Positions 51,019 to 60,581 of a DNA stretch of 64,000 nucleotides are shown here, in pieces. This DNA is from Desulfovirgula thermocuniculi DSM 16036. GTDB taxonomy: Bacteria; Bacillota; Desulfotomaculia; Desulfotomaculales; Desulfovirgulaceae. The notes beneath the pieces were generated by a model that was not told the origin of the DNA, did not search any database, and was given only the letters and a program-made list of their open reading frames with translations. The stretch spans positions 1 through 64,000 of the forward strand of contig NZ_AUBR01000008.1 in the NCBI RefSeq assembly GCF_000429345.1, read 5' to 3'. The position numbers and the translations under genes are program-made. Within the stretch, counting starts at the first letter, position 1, and every line of letters starts with the position of its first letter.

Positions 51019-53118
51019 TTGCCGGAATTCAACCTGCCTCAGGATCCTGTACATCTTGGTTTGCTGAGGAAATTTCAAAAATTGAAAAATCAGGTCCTGA
51101 GAGGCAGAGAAGCCATAAAGGGCTCCGATAATTCGGGACTTCCGGCGGACGACCTTGTACCGGCGCAGCACCGCCTGCACGACCTGATAAGAGGCTTTTA
51201 CAAGCCCAGAGGATGGGACTGCATGCTCTCATATCTGGCGACGGAGAGGGGTGAAAACTACGGTGAGCAGATTGTCTGGTCTGACAGAGAGAGGGGGGAA
51301 TTTGAGAAGATAATCATGAAGCCGCCTGGGAAGCCGGGCGACAGAAGAGCCATCAGCGACATAGAGGCTGCCCGCGCGGCAATGAGGCGGAAAATTCCAA
51401 TAGGAATAATTGAAAATGTCGGCAGAGGCATAAACAGGTGCCTCGGCCTCGGCCTCATATCGGAAGAAACTGAGAGTGGGGAGTTTATCGTCAGGCCTGT
51501 AGATCTTCCGGAAGAGCTCACTGCGGCTGAAGCCCCTGCAGGACGGAGAAACTACTTTTCGGTCAGGACAAGGGAGGGTGAAATTGTTGAGGCGGTTCTA
51601 AGGGGTGAGCCGGAGGTAGTCATTGGGGGGCTACGTCAGCTGGAATCTGAAATGAGAGCGGGAGACGTTGTTTTTCTTGCCTTCGGCGGCGACAGGCCTC
51701 CCTGGGATCCGGGACTGAGGGCTGTGTGCACGATTAAACAGCCGCCCTACGATCAGGGATATGATCAGAACAATCCGAGGTACTTCCGCATTAAGGTGGC
51801 GGTTGAGCTCGTCCTTCCGCGCGCGCTCACCCGGGAGGATCTGGTTCCGTACAGAAACTGCTTCAACATCATGCTGATCGGCCCCATGACCAAATGGGAG
51901 CCCAACCAGGCCAATCAACTGATTCCGGAGGAAAAAGCGGTCACGCTGGTGAGAGCCATACTCGACTATTTTCCGGAGCTTGAAGACGAACTCCGCCGCG
52001 TCTTTGGGGAGGAGTTCATGAACAGGGCAAAGGATGCTACAGAAATTCTTGTTCCGATGATGGTGAGGTATGGAGAGGGACCGGCTGCTGGCGCAGGAGA
52101 GGAAGCGGCTGCTGAGCAGTGGGAGCCGGAAGTGGAGAATATAATCGGACCACTGAAAATGAACAGGGAGACTGTGCTGAGCATGCAGGCCCTGATCAAC
52201 ATCGGAAAGCACATCATTCTTGCGGGACCTCCCGGGACGGGGAAGACAACGCTCGCTGAGAATGCCTGCAGGGAAGCTGTGCGGCTGAATTATATTTCGG
52301 ACTACATAATGAGCACCGCCACCTCAGACTGGACCACGTTCGATACGGTGGGCGGCTACATGCTTGAAGGGGGCGGATCCACAAGGTTTGCAGAGGGCAT
52401 AGTGCTTCAGAGCATCCGCAGGAATGCCTGGCTGGTGATTGGTGAGATAAACCGCGCAGATGCCGACAAAGCCTTCGGTGAGGTGCTGACCATTCTCTCC
52501 AGGAAGCCGGCTGTTCTGCCGTACAAGGATGAGAGAGGAAGACCATACAGGATTGACTTCACCGATGCCCGCACCAGCTATTTCGACAGCGCGGAGGCAG
52601 TGTACTGGATAGGCCGCAACTGGAGAGTGCTGGCAACCATGAACACCTATGACAAAAATGCACTGTTTGCTCTGTCGCATGCCTTCATGCGGCGCTTTGC
52701 TTTTGTGGAGGTACCGATTCCGGAAGAGGGCCTTCTGAATGAGCTCATTGATGAGACAGCTTCAGATTCCTCCGTGAGGAATTTTCTCAGGCACATCGTG
52801 AAGGTCTCCCCTGTACCTCTGGGGCCCGCTCTGCTTAGGGATCTCGCAGAGTACCTTGAGCGGCGGGGGATGGATGGCGCAGTTTCGGGCCTGGTCGCAC
52901 TTATTCTGCCCCAGCTTGAAGGGCTTTCAGAAGCACGCATAGCTTCGTTCTGCCGGGAGGCCGCAGCTCTTTTGGGCGGCGACCAGAGAGAGTCCCTAAA
53001 AAAAGCTGTTTCAAGCATGTTCGGCATAAGCCTGAAGCGGCTTGCCTCCTGGAGTCATGCTGCAGCAGATTCTGCAGATGGCGGAGAGGGAGAGGAGGAG
53101 GGTTTTGAAAACGAGTGA
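51019..53118 (+). CDS. McrB-like AAA+ (GTPase-type) protein
   Basis: Of 699 residues, about 380-640 are AAA+: [19 protein letters not shown] (Walker A near 400), SDWTTFDTVGGYMLEGG, WLVIGEINRADADKAFGEVL (Walker B) and RVLATMNTYDKNALFALSHAF, the McrB NTxD-like motif. McrB normally hydrolyses GTP and drives McrC. The N-terminal 370 residues (ISDIEAARAAMRRKIPIGII, and later a beta-rich part) may recognise modified DNA. TTG start after GGGGAAGGA. Overlaps the next gene by 62 bp. Codon use is less GC-biased than in the core genome. Confidence 0.85.
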   Translation: MPEFNLPQDPVHLGLLRKFQKLKNQVLRGREAIKGSDNSGLPADDLVPAQHRLHDLIRGFYKPRGWDCMLSYLATERGENYGEQIVWSDRERGEFEKIIMKPPGKPGDRRAISDIEAARAAMRRKIPIGIIENVGRGINRCLGLGLISEETESGEFIVRPVDLPEELTAAEAPAGRRNYFSVRTREGEIVEAVLRGEPEVVIGGLRQLESEMRAGDVVFLAFGGDRPPWDPGLRAVCTIKQPPYDQGYDQNNPRYFRIKVAVELVLPRALTREDLVPYRNCFNIMLIGPMTKWEPNQANQLIPEEKAVTLVRAILDYFPELEDELRRVFGEEFMNRAKDATEILVPMMVRYGEGPAAGAGEEAAAEQWEPEVENIIGPLKMNRETVLSMQALINIGKHIILAGPPGTGKTTLAENACREAVRLNYISDYIMSTATSDWTTFDTVGGYMLEGGGSTRFAEGIVLQSIRRNAWLVIGEINRADADKAFGEVLTILSRKPAVLPYKDERGRPYRIDFTDARTSYFDSAEAVYWIGRNWRVLATMNTYDKNALFALSHAFMRRFAFVEVPIPEEGLLNELIDETASDSSVRNFLRHIVKVSPVPLGPALLRDLAEYLERRGMDGAVSGLVALILPQLEGLSEARIASFCREAAALLGGDQRESLKKAVSSMFGISLKRLASWSHAAADSADGGEGEEEGFENE

Positions 53119-54385
53119 CTGCTGGACTGCCGAATGCCACAGGGAAGTTCTCGAGCGCACCTCCGAGAAGCTGTGGAGGTTTGTTGGGAGAAATGCCAGG
53201 CTGGCCGAGGCGGATGAGCTCTGCGCAGCCGTCCTGAACCTGTCAAAGGAGGACCTGAGGCTTCTGTCCACCATTCACTTTCTTCTGGATCCGGCGGTTG
53301 AGCGCTTCCTGGACAGTACGGCACCGAAGATCCTGTACAGCCTCTCCAAGACCAGCGTTAGGGAAAGGTCCATCTTCAGGGGAACCGTAAGGGGCAGGTT
53401 TGACCCGGGAGCGACAGTAAAGCTGCAGTCAGCTGCGGGAGGGGATCCCTGCATGCTTGCCGTCTGGAGCCGATCCTCTCGGTTTGATCTTCCTGAGAAT
53501 CGGCTTCTGAAGTTTCTGCTGGTGAGAATCGCTGAGCTGGCCCGGGGCACAGCAGGGGCCACGCTGGAGCATGAGGGACTCACAAGAGAGGAGTGCAGAA
53601 CATGGGCTGATGATGTGCGGAGGATCGGCAGCAAAGCGGTCCGGTTGCTGAGAAATGTATATTTGAAGCAGATGGGGGATCTCCACAGCGTAACGTGGGA
53701 TGCAGTTGACCGTGCAGAGAGGGCTAGGGGGCGCTGGTACTCAGAACTTGCTGAGACGGCAAAGCTCTTTCTCAGGGCTTTCAGGAACAGCAGGGGATTC
53801 CTCAGGGAGGTGCTGAAGCGGCGCTTTCTTGAGCCGCTCAGCTGGGATGTGCTGTATGAGCTCTATGTGCTGTTTGAGGTCCTGGAGGCTGCTGAGTCCA
53901 GCGGCTGGAGGACTGTCAGGGTCGGCCTGATCGGCGGCGCCAGCAGGACTGTTGCGGAATACGAACGCGGAGGAGACCTGCTGAGGGTTTACTACCAGCG
54001 CCTTCCTCCAGAGATGGCGCAGGCCAGCAGGTACGGAGCGCTTCTGGAGAGCTGCGGATTGAGCTTCTCCCTCAGGAGGCCCGATATTGTGCTCGACTGG
54101 ACGCAGGGGCGGGAGAGGAGATTCTGCATCATCGAAGTAAAGCGCTCTGCATCAAGGCAGTACCTTGCAGACGGAGCCTACAAGCTGATGGGCTACCTCA
54201 GGGATTTTGAGGACTGCATGAGGGACATCAGGGGAGTGAGGGGTATTCTTGTCGGCTGGTCTGGGCTCAGAAATTCGAATCCGCCGGAAAGAATGAACAG
54301 CGATATCGTCTTGGCGGTGGCCGATACAATACGTTATGTTGCAGCTGAGATTTTGGGCTTCGAGCAGATGGCGGCAGCAGGCTGA
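53057..54385 (+). CDS. McrC-like PD-(D/E)XK nuclease subunit
   Basis: The product is about 442 residues, mainly helical. A nuclease-like C-terminal third has RRPDIVLDWTQGRERRFCIIEVKRSASRQY, a PD...ExK motif, followed by DGAYKLMGYLRDF. This fits McrC (DUF2357-related). It starts inside the McrB gene (ATG 53057). Together they should form a McrBC-like restriction complex against modified DNA. A 240-bp gap separates it from the next gene. Confidence 0.75.
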   Translation: MLQQILQMAERERRRVLKTSDCWTAECHREVLERTSEKLWRFVGRNARLAEADELCAAVLNLSKEDLRLLSTIHFLLDPAVERFLDSTAPKILYSLSKTSVRERSIFRGTVRGRFDPGATVKLQSAAGGDPCMLAVWSRSSRFDLPENRLLKFLLVRIAELARGTAGATLEHEGLTREECRTWADDVRRIGSKAVRLLRNVYLKQMGDLHSVTWDAVDRAERARGRWYSELAETAKLFLRAFRNSRGFLREVLKRRFLEPLSWDVLYELYVLFEVLEAAESSGWRTVRVGLIGGASRTVAEYERGGDLLRVYYQRLPPEMAQASRYGALLESCGLSFSLRRPDIVLDWTQGRERRFCIIEVKRSASRQYLADGAYKLMGYLRDFEDCMRDIRGVRGILVGWSGLRNSNPPERMNSDIVLAVADTIRYVAAEILGFEQMAAAG

Positions 54386-54625
54386 GAGCCTGGCTGTTGC
54401 GGCAGGTAGGGAGGCCTTCCTTTCCCCAAGCAGGAATCTGTGCTCCTAAGAGAAGAAGTGTCTGGTGAGGTGTGCTGGAAGAAAACACCTTAATGCTGCG
54501 CTGTTGATAAGTCTGCCTACTAATTAAGGGGATGTTTTGTTTTAAGGATTGTTCGACCATTCGGCCGGCTCTTCTCAGCCGGACTGCCCATCAGACCCCT
54601 CAAAATTTTAAGAAAGGGGAGAGGC

Positions 54626-56512
54626 ATGATAGGGTGGAATTTTCCTCTGAACGACTACGGACAGGAATACGGCCTCAACGATGCGGGCATCGAGACCTTC
54701 AAGGGAAATCCCTGGGGATCGCTGGCCCGTGAGGTGATCCAGAACTCTCTGGATGCGGGGCTTCCTAATTCAGGGAGGCCCGTAGAGGTCCACTTCAGAC
54801 TCCACCACCTTTCTGCTGAGCGCTTTCCCGGGAGAGATTCGTTTATTGCTGTGCTCGAGGCCTGCAGAGATTACTGGAAAAGCAGTCCAAAAGCAAAGAA
54901 GTTCTTCGACAGAGCGATCGAGATCATGAGGAGGCCACAAATCCCTGTCCTGAAGATCAGCGACTACAACACAACAGGCCTGACCGGTTCGGATAGGGAC
55001 CACGGCTCTGACTGGCACAAGCTGATCAAATCTGTCGGCACGTCCGACAAGGGCGGCAGGGCTGGAGGTTCATATGGGATAGGAAAGCATGCCCCATTTG
55101 CCTGCTCCCTGCTGAGGACGGTATTCTACGCAACGAAGGACATAAAAGGCCTGCAGGCCTTTCAGGGTGTGGCCAGGCTGGTCACCCACCTCGATAGAAG
55201 CGGCAGGCCGACACAGGGGACAGGATACTACGGAATAAGGGACAGGAACAGGCCGATCACAGACATGTCCCTCGTAGACCAATTCTTCCGCCGCTCAGAG
55301 GTGGGAACAGACCTCTTCATCTTCGGCTTCAGCGAGGTGCCGGACTGGCAGGTGCGGATAATCAAGTCGGCCATTGAAAACTTCTTTGTGGCCGTTCTTG
55401 ACGGCAACCTGGTTATCATGGTCGAGGGCGAGCGCATCAGCAAGGAGACGCTTTCGGGGCTCATCGATAAATACATAAGCCAGGACCCTGAATGCCTGGC
55501 GGGGAAGTACTGCGAGGCCCTTCTTTCGCCGCACAGCCGCCGCTTTACCAGGGACAAGTTTATCGGCTCCGGAAGTCTCGAGCTCATCGTGCTTCCTAAG
55601 AAGGACTTTCCCAAGAAGGTGGCGATGGTGAGGGCAACGGGGATGAAGATCTTCGACAAGGGGCACTTTCACACGCCCCTGAAGTTCGCGGGGGTGCTGC
55701 TGGCAAAAGGCGATGAGCTGAATGAGTTTCTGCGGGCCCTCGAGCCGCCGGGCCACGATGCGTGGCAGCCCGAGCGCTATGAGGAGGATGAGGCTTATGC
55801 CAGGAAGAAGCTGAAGGAGCTCTATGCGTGGATGAACGACTGCGTCCGCGAACTGCTGAAGCTGGGCGATGATGAAAAGATGGATGTTGAGGGAATGAGC
55901 CAGTACCTTCCCGACGACTTAGACGAACCGGCCCCGATGGACCAGGAAGGAGGAGCGGAAGGGATTCCATCGGCTCCGAGAGAGGTCGATGTCGTAAGGG
56001 TGGAAGCGGCAGGAGCTGGTGCTGTGACGGCAGGTGGACGCGAGGCGGCGGCGGCCGATGAGGGCGGTGAGGGATACATTCCGGCGCCGGAAGGCAGGCC
56101 CAATGCCGGCGTCGGCGGATTTCCCCGCACCAGAGAGGGCAGAACATCAGGCTCCGGAGCAGGCGGAAGCACTTCCGAAGCCGGAAGGTCTGCCGCGGGA
56201 GCGCCGAGGCATATCCGCCTAAAGAACGTAAGGGCCTTCTGCGCGGATCCTGATAAAGGGATATACAAAGTCTCTTTTGAAACCGACTTTTCCGGAAGGG
56301 GATACCTACATCTGAGCATTGTGGGAGAGGACGGCTCAGAGCCCGCACCCATTCGGGAGGCTGCTGTAGTGGCGGCGGATGTTCAGGTCGGCATTGACTC
56401 CAGCGGCAGAATCGGACCGATCGAGTTTAAGGCCGGCGCGAGGACCGCCCTGCTGGTGACTCTCAGCGAGCCGATCCGCTGCTCCCTGGAGGTGTATGGG
56501 TTTGCAGATTAG
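54626..56512 (+). CDS. GHKL-type ATPase (HSP90/MutL/MORC-like)
   Basis: In this 628-residue protein the Bergerat fold is seen as GSLAREVIQNSLDAGLP (N-box, E36, N40, D43), KISDYNTTGLTG (about 111-121) and GGSYGIGKHAPF (about 147-158). A transducer-like part follows. Residues about 430-520 are a Gly/Ala/Glu-rich linker and the rest a beta-rich domain. MORC-like ATPases occur in restriction systems, where they may act as DNA clamps. AAAGGGGAGAGG precedes the ATG. It overlaps the next gene by 17 bp. Confidence 0.8.
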   Translation: MIGWNFPLNDYGQEYGLNDAGIETFKGNPWGSLAREVIQNSLDAGLPNSGRPVEVHFRLHHLSAERFPGRDSFIAVLEACRDYWKSSPKAKKFFDRAIEIMRRPQIPVLKISDYNTTGLTGSDRDHGSDWHKLIKSVGTSDKGGRAGGSYGIGKHAPFACSLLRTVFYATKDIKGLQAFQGVARLVTHLDRSGRPTQGTGYYGIRDRNRPITDMSLVDQFFRRSEVGTDLFIFGFSEVPDWQVRIIKSAIENFFVAVLDGNLVIMVEGERISKETLSGLIDKYISQDPECLAGKYCEALLSPHSRRFTRDKFIGSGSLELIVLPKKDFPKKVAMVRATGMKIFDKGHFHTPLKFAGVLLAKGDELNEFLRALEPPGHDAWQPERYEEDEAYARKKLKELYAWMNDCVRELLKLGDDEKMDVEGMSQYLPDDLDEPAPMDQEGGAEGIPSAPREVDVVRVEAAGAGAVTAGGREAAAADEGGEGYIPAPEGRPNAGVGGFPRTREGRTSGSGAGGSTSEAGRSAAGAPRHIRLKNVRAFCADPDKGIYKVSFETDFSGRGYLHLSIVGEDGSEPAPIREAAVVAADVQVGIDSSGRIGPIEFKAGARTALLVTLSEPIRCSLEVYGFAD

Positions 56513-57362
56513 GCGAAGGAGCTTTCCGCACCCGGTGCTGTCGCCCTTCGGGGACGATTTTGTGAACTGCCGCTTTCAGGCTGAAGTTAGGGTGCGCTCT
56601 GACAGAACCGGAAATCTTTATGCTCTGGAGGTGGAGTGCAGAACAGACTGCAAAGATCTCATCGAGCTCATCAGGAACCGCAAGGCCTGCTATGCCTGCC
56701 ACATCGAGTGCATGACCACTCGGTTCCGTCGGCTGGTCAGATCATTCGATGAGAAGTTTGCATTTGAGGTTCCCGCCGACGCCGTCGAGGGAAAGGTGGA
56801 ATTCTGCTGCTTCATCCTGGCCGAAGAGGACCTGCCTGCCTACCGCAGCTCAGATTTCCACCCTGACTACGGCGGTGCATCCTTCAGGGTGGCCAGGGGC
56901 GACATCCTTGCCGTCGATCAGGGCGGCTACTTCACTGCTGATAAAGACATAGATCCTCTGAGGAAGATCCCGTCAATCTTCACCGTTGCGCCCAATCCGG
57001 ATGCTGATGCCGGCCCGATGGAGATCGATGCAACCGGCCACAAGGTGGTAATCTACCTCTCCCGCGAGAACTTCCACCGGTACAGGGCGCTGTCGGTAAA
57101 CCGTGAGCTTCATCCGGTGCTGTCGGCGCTTCTGGTCCTGCCGGCCCTGGTTCACCTGCTGGATGAAATAAAAGGAGGGAGGGCTGATTCGTATGAGGAC
57201 CGCCGCTGGTACCGCGCCGTAGCCAGAAGGCTCAGGGAGATGGGGATGAATGCGGAAGCTCCGGATTCATGGCCGGATTCGGTCTGCCTGGCTCAGAAGC
57301 TTATCGGTGACCCTCTCACCAGCTCCCTGAGGGCGCTCGAAGACCTGGTGACCGATGAGTGA
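56496..57362 (+). CDS. Unrecognised defence-unit protein
   Basis: The 288-residue product has a beta-rich N-terminal half (RFQAEVRVRSDRTGNLYALEVECRTDC) with a Cys pair (KACYACHIEC) and a helical C-terminal half (HPVLSALLVLPALVHLLDEI). The ATG is within the end of the GHKL gene. The immediate overlap with both neighbours means it works with the ATPase. I do not recognise the family. The Cys-rich part may bind metal. Confidence 0.65.
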   Translation: MGLQIRRRSFPHPVLSPFGDDFVNCRFQAEVRVRSDRTGNLYALEVECRTDCKDLIELIRNRKACYACHIECMTTRFRRLVRSFDEKFAFEVPADAVEGKVEFCCFILAEEDLPAYRSSDFHPDYGGASFRVARGDILAVDQGGYFTADKDIDPLRKIPSIFTVAPNPDADAGPMEIDATGHKVVIYLSRENFHRYRALSVNRELHPVLSALLVLPALVHLLDEIKGGRADSYEDRRWYRAVARRLREMGMNAEAPDSWPDSVCLAQKLIGDPLTSSLRALEDLVTDE

Positions 57363-58104
57363 GGTGGTGCAGTTGAACATCTGCTACTTCCGCCAGTCTT
57401 TCCTGGACCAGCTGAGGGCCAGCATCTCAAGCAACCTGGAGCGGTACAGGAGCGACGAGCCGTGGATCTCCGACTTCTTCGGCCACGACGGCTGGTACCT
57501 GCAGTCCCGCATATCGTGTGAGGATATAGTCCTGCAGGAGCCCTCAGGTTCACGTGAGAAGTTCGATCTGGAGAATGTGAAGAGAGTATATTCTGCTCTG
57601 AAGCACCTCAAAATCTCACAGGCCGTCGACGAGCGGCTCTGGGCCTACCTGACCCACGTCACGTTCTGGAAGTACATGAGGCGCAGGTGGCCGGCTGAGG
57701 ATTACGAGGGAAAGGAAGATCCTGCGCGCGTTATCCGCGAGAGGTACTTCTTCATGCCGTACCGCGACAGGGCCCTCTTCCGCAACGGCATTGCCAGGCT
57801 GTGGTGGTACGGATATGTTTCCTACGATGAGCAACGCGAAGATCCTTTCGAGCTGACGGGGGTCCTGTTGCGAAATCAGGACATCGCTCAGCAGCTGGTG
57901 GAAAGGAGCTTTTCCAGAAACCGGGATATAACGAAGGCCGTACTGTCGGCCCTCCGCAGGATGGAGCTGGAGGGCAGGCCGCTGCCCTCCAGGGATCAGT
58001 TCAGGGACCTCATGATGCACATCAACCGTCTGGGCGGGGTAGCGGTTCTGGACGCCCTGACCGGAGAAGATATCCAGCAGATTGTTTTCCGCAGGCTGGC
58101 CTAA
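57355..58104 (+). CDS. Unrecognised defence-unit protein, possibly DUF6339-like
   Basis: The 249-residue product is helical: SFLDQLRASISSNLERY, VYSALKHLKISQAVDERLWAYLTHVTFWKYMRRRW, RYFFMPYRDRALFRNGIARLWWYGYVSYD, and NRDITKAVLSALRRME. The RNGIARLWW region recalls DUF6339, a family seen next to GHKL ATPases and cytosine methylases in predicted restriction systems. The assignment is from memory and uncertain. It overlaps the previous gene by 8 bp and ends the five-gene unit. Confidence 0.6.
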   Translation: MSEVVQLNICYFRQSFLDQLRASISSNLERYRSDEPWISDFFGHDGWYLQSRISCEDIVLQEPSGSREKFDLENVKRVYSALKHLKISQAVDERLWAYLTHVTFWKYMRRRWPAEDYEGKEDPARVIRERYFFMPYRDRALFRNGIARLWWYGYVSYDEQREDPFELTGVLLRNQDIAQQLVERSFSRNRDITKAVLSALRRMELEGRPLPSRDQFRDLMMHINRLGGVAVLDALTGEDIQQIVFRRLA

Positions 58105-58476
58105 AAGGGAGGCTCGGTGCCCGCCCGAAGCGCTCTCTCGTGCAGGCCCTCCGCCGGTGAGCCCCAGGTACCTTCAGCCTCCTGCGTGCGGAGGGAGCTT
58201 CTCTATGTGCAGGCCTGCAGGAGGGCACGGCTGGGAGCAGAAAATTGCGGGCAGGGAGGGCGGACAGGCCGCAGAAGCGTGGGCGGAAAACCCGCCGCCG
58301 ATTCAGCCCCTGGGTGCGGAGTTCTCAGCGGCCGCAGGAGGGGTGAGCCGCAGAGGAGCGGAAATGCAGGCGCCCGGCACTCCTCATACTGCGGGGCGCC
58401 GGTGAGGGGGGCGCAAATTTTGGGAGGGCGGCCTTTTGAGCCTGCCTGCGGCAGTTCCCCCGGCCTGCAGGTTGCC
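58105..58476. other. Non-coding spacer between convergent units
   Basis: About 370 bp of GC-rich DNA with repeated purine-rich tracts (GGGCAGGGAGGGCGGA and similar) and no convincing coding frame or clear terminator stem. It separates the five-gene unit from the convergent AlwI-like gene. Confidence 0.4.
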
Positions 58477-60126
58477 TCACCGAAGGCCGACCTCCCTCAG
58501 CATCTCCTCTGCTGTGGAGTACCCGCGGTTTTTGACCGCCCTGAGGAAGAGCTCGACCCTCTCGTCTCTCGGGATGCCTGCTTCCAGGCAGTAGTCGAGG
58601 AATCCCAGAAGGGTGCGCGCGTTCAGCATTATCCCCCTTATTTTTCTTCCCTGCATGTGCATCTCGGCCCTCCGGCTTATTTTTTCGAGGTTCTTCTCTC
58701 CCCCGAATGAGGACGCAGTTACATAGCCGAAGAACTCGACCCTGCAGTTTTCATAGCCGTCGTAGTTCGGGATGTACTCCCCGTACATCATGGAGGCAGC
58801 CGAGCTTGAGAGAGTAAATTTATCTCTGTGGTTCTTGCAGTCGATGAGCCCGCATCTGCCGCCTCCGTACTTTACGAGGATTTCGATCCTGGAGGGGCTG
58901 CCCTGCGCTTCCGGGCGCATCACCACGTCAAACCCGAGCGCCTTCAGAATCTCGCCCGTCTTGTTCTCAAAGGCAAGGCTGTCGGCCTCCGACAGGTAGG
59001 ACTCAACAAAGGCGTCGCTGAGGTGGCTGAGGGGAGCGGCATTCTTTATCCGCTGGGCCGCCTCCTCCGCTTCGTGCGGCGGGAGCTCCCTCCTGAGGAC
59101 TTCAACCAGCTCCTCGTAGGGCATCTCAGCAGGTGCGGGGACATCCTGAAGCAGCTGCCTGATCTTCATCTCGGTCTTTCTTCTGTTGGAGGCAGGCTTA
59201 ATGCTTCCGCAGGAACCTGCCTTATAGCTGTCTACGTCCAGCCCGCTGCTTTCGGCCATCCTCTGGAGGGATATAAGGTAGCGCCTGTTGAAGGGATACC
59301 TCTCGTCGTACCAGGCAATTTCCTCGAGGACTCTGCCGGCCTGCGACGGATCTACCCTCAGAGCCCGCCGGCGGGCATACCTGACGAGCCCTGTGTATTC
59401 GCAGAGCAGCATGAACGTGTGCGCCACATCCGAGTGGGCGGCCTCAAAGTCCCTTGCGCCTCGGTCGGACCTCTCACGGTGGTCGAAAATGGCGGCGATG
59501 TCGCGCTTCAGAGCCTCCCTCTCCCCGCTGGATGCCGACCTGAATGCCCTGATCTGCTCAGCTACAGCATCCAGATCGCTGTCTCTTTTTGCTGTCAGCA
59601 CAAAGAAGGTAATTTCTTCCTTTGTGAGATTGAAGTCCAGATCGGGCCTGCAGCAGAGCTTTATTAAGAATCTGGCAGGGCGGATTGCAAAGCTCTCTTC
59701 GAACTTCGGCCTGAATCCCGCCTCGAGAAAGTAGGCATTGGGGATCTGGAATGTCAGTATCTGCTTTTTAATGTTCTCAAATACCTTGATGCCCTCCATA
59801 ATCTTCCTGCCAGCTTTGGTGGGCACAATGTAGCCTTCGTCGTCCAGGTAGCAGTAGCTGAAGGCCCTGAGCATTGCCGCCCAGGTCCTGCCGCCGGATC
59901 CATCACAGCTGGTGCTGTTTCTCTTCAGCCCCCTCTCCGCCAGCTTCCGCTCATAGGCTATGTGGGCGCTTCTGTTTCCCTCCCACTTCACCTTAAAGTT
60001 GCCTGTTGCCTCGGCCAGGGCCAGGAGAGCATCGCGGTGGAATTTTGGGTCCCTCTCCGGCCTGGGTATGAACCACACCGCCCTCTTTCTCACTGCTTCC
60101 CGCACCCTCCCTGAATCATGCTGCAC
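58477..60126 (-). CDS. AlwI-like restriction endonuclease
   Basis: The 549-residue product has an N-terminal WFIPRPERDPKFHRDALLALAEATGNF typical of the AlwI/FokI-like type IIS group. A long helical recognition part follows. A C-terminal nuclease core SRIEILVKYGGGRCGLIDCKN (about residues 412-432) gives the acidic...E-x-K-type site (ID-C-K). Family assignment is by pattern only. The start GTG at 60126 overlaps the small gene upstream by 37 bp. A partner methylase of the adenine type is not seen. Confidence 0.6.
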   Translation of the reverse strand: MQHDSGRVREAVRKRAVWFIPRPERDPKFHRDALLALAEATGNFKVKWEGNRSAHIAYERKLAERGLKRNSTSCDGSGGRTWAAMLRAFSYCYLDDEGYIVPTKAGRKIMEGIKVFENIKKQILTFQIPNAYFLEAGFRPKFEESFAIRPARFLIKLCCRPDLDFNLTKEEITFFVLTAKRDSDLDAVAEQIRAFRSASSGEREALKRDIAAIFDHRERSDRGARDFEAAHSDVAHTFMLLCEYTGLVRYARRRALRVDPSQAGRVLEEIAWYDERYPFNRRYLISLQRMAESSGLDVDSYKAGSCGSIKPASNRRKTEMKIRQLLQDVPAPAEMPYEELVEVLRRELPPHEAEEAAQRIKNAAPLSHLSDAFVESYLSEADSLAFENKTGEILKALGFDVVMRPEAQGSPSRIEILVKYGGGRCGLIDCKNHRDKFTLSSSAASMMYGEYIPNYDGYENCRVEFFGYVTASSFGGEKNLEKISRRAEMHMQGRKIRGIMLNARTLLGFLDYCLEAGIPRDERVELFLRAVKNRGYSTAEEMLREVGLR

Positions 60127-60581
60127 ACGGCACTGAAGGCGGCCAGCTCCTCCTCAGAGACAGCACCTTTCTTCGTCAGCAGCAGAACATCCTGCTTCAG
60201 CGAGGCGAACAGCCTCATGCTGTCCTCATCTGAAAGAGCGCCGGCGCCGGCAAGTGCAATTTCATCGGCCAGGTCTATTATTTTTGCGGCTGCGCTGTCC
60301 CTGATCATGGAATCAACGCTGATCTCCTCGGCACCCATGCTGCTGAGCAGCCGCACCGCTGCGCAGTAGTAGCGCAGAAAGGTGGAGAGGCGCGGATCCT
60401 CCATCTCATTTTTGGTGCTCGTAAAGGCATTCGGCGGCATTCCCGCCTCTTCGCTGAGCCTGCGGCGCGCTATTTTTGCTCTGTCCAGCGCAGCGTCGAA
60501 GGCCTCCATCAGCCTCTTTACGGCAATTCTGTACAGAAGGCGCTGCAGGGCACCGTATGAACCGTCCTTCAACTCCAGCAC
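60090..60581 (-). CDS. Small helix-turn-helix-like partner of the AlwI-like gene
   Basis: The 163-residue product is entirely helical. ARRRLSEEAGMPPNAFTSTKNEMEDPRLSTFLRYY looks like an HTH, suggesting a controller-type regulator. The C-terminal part is acidic. GTG start with AAGGTG upstream. It overlaps the endonuclease start, so expression is coupled. It might instead be a subunit of the enzyme. Confidence 0.55.
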   Translation of the reverse strand: MLELKDGSYGALQRLLYRIAVKRLMEAFDAALDRAKIARRRLSEEAGMPPNAFTSTKNEMEDPRLSTFLRYYCAAVRLLSSMGAEEISVDSMIRDSAAAKIIDLADEIALAGAGALSDEDSMRLFASLKQDVLLLTKKGAVSEEELAAFSAVCSMIQGGCGKQ

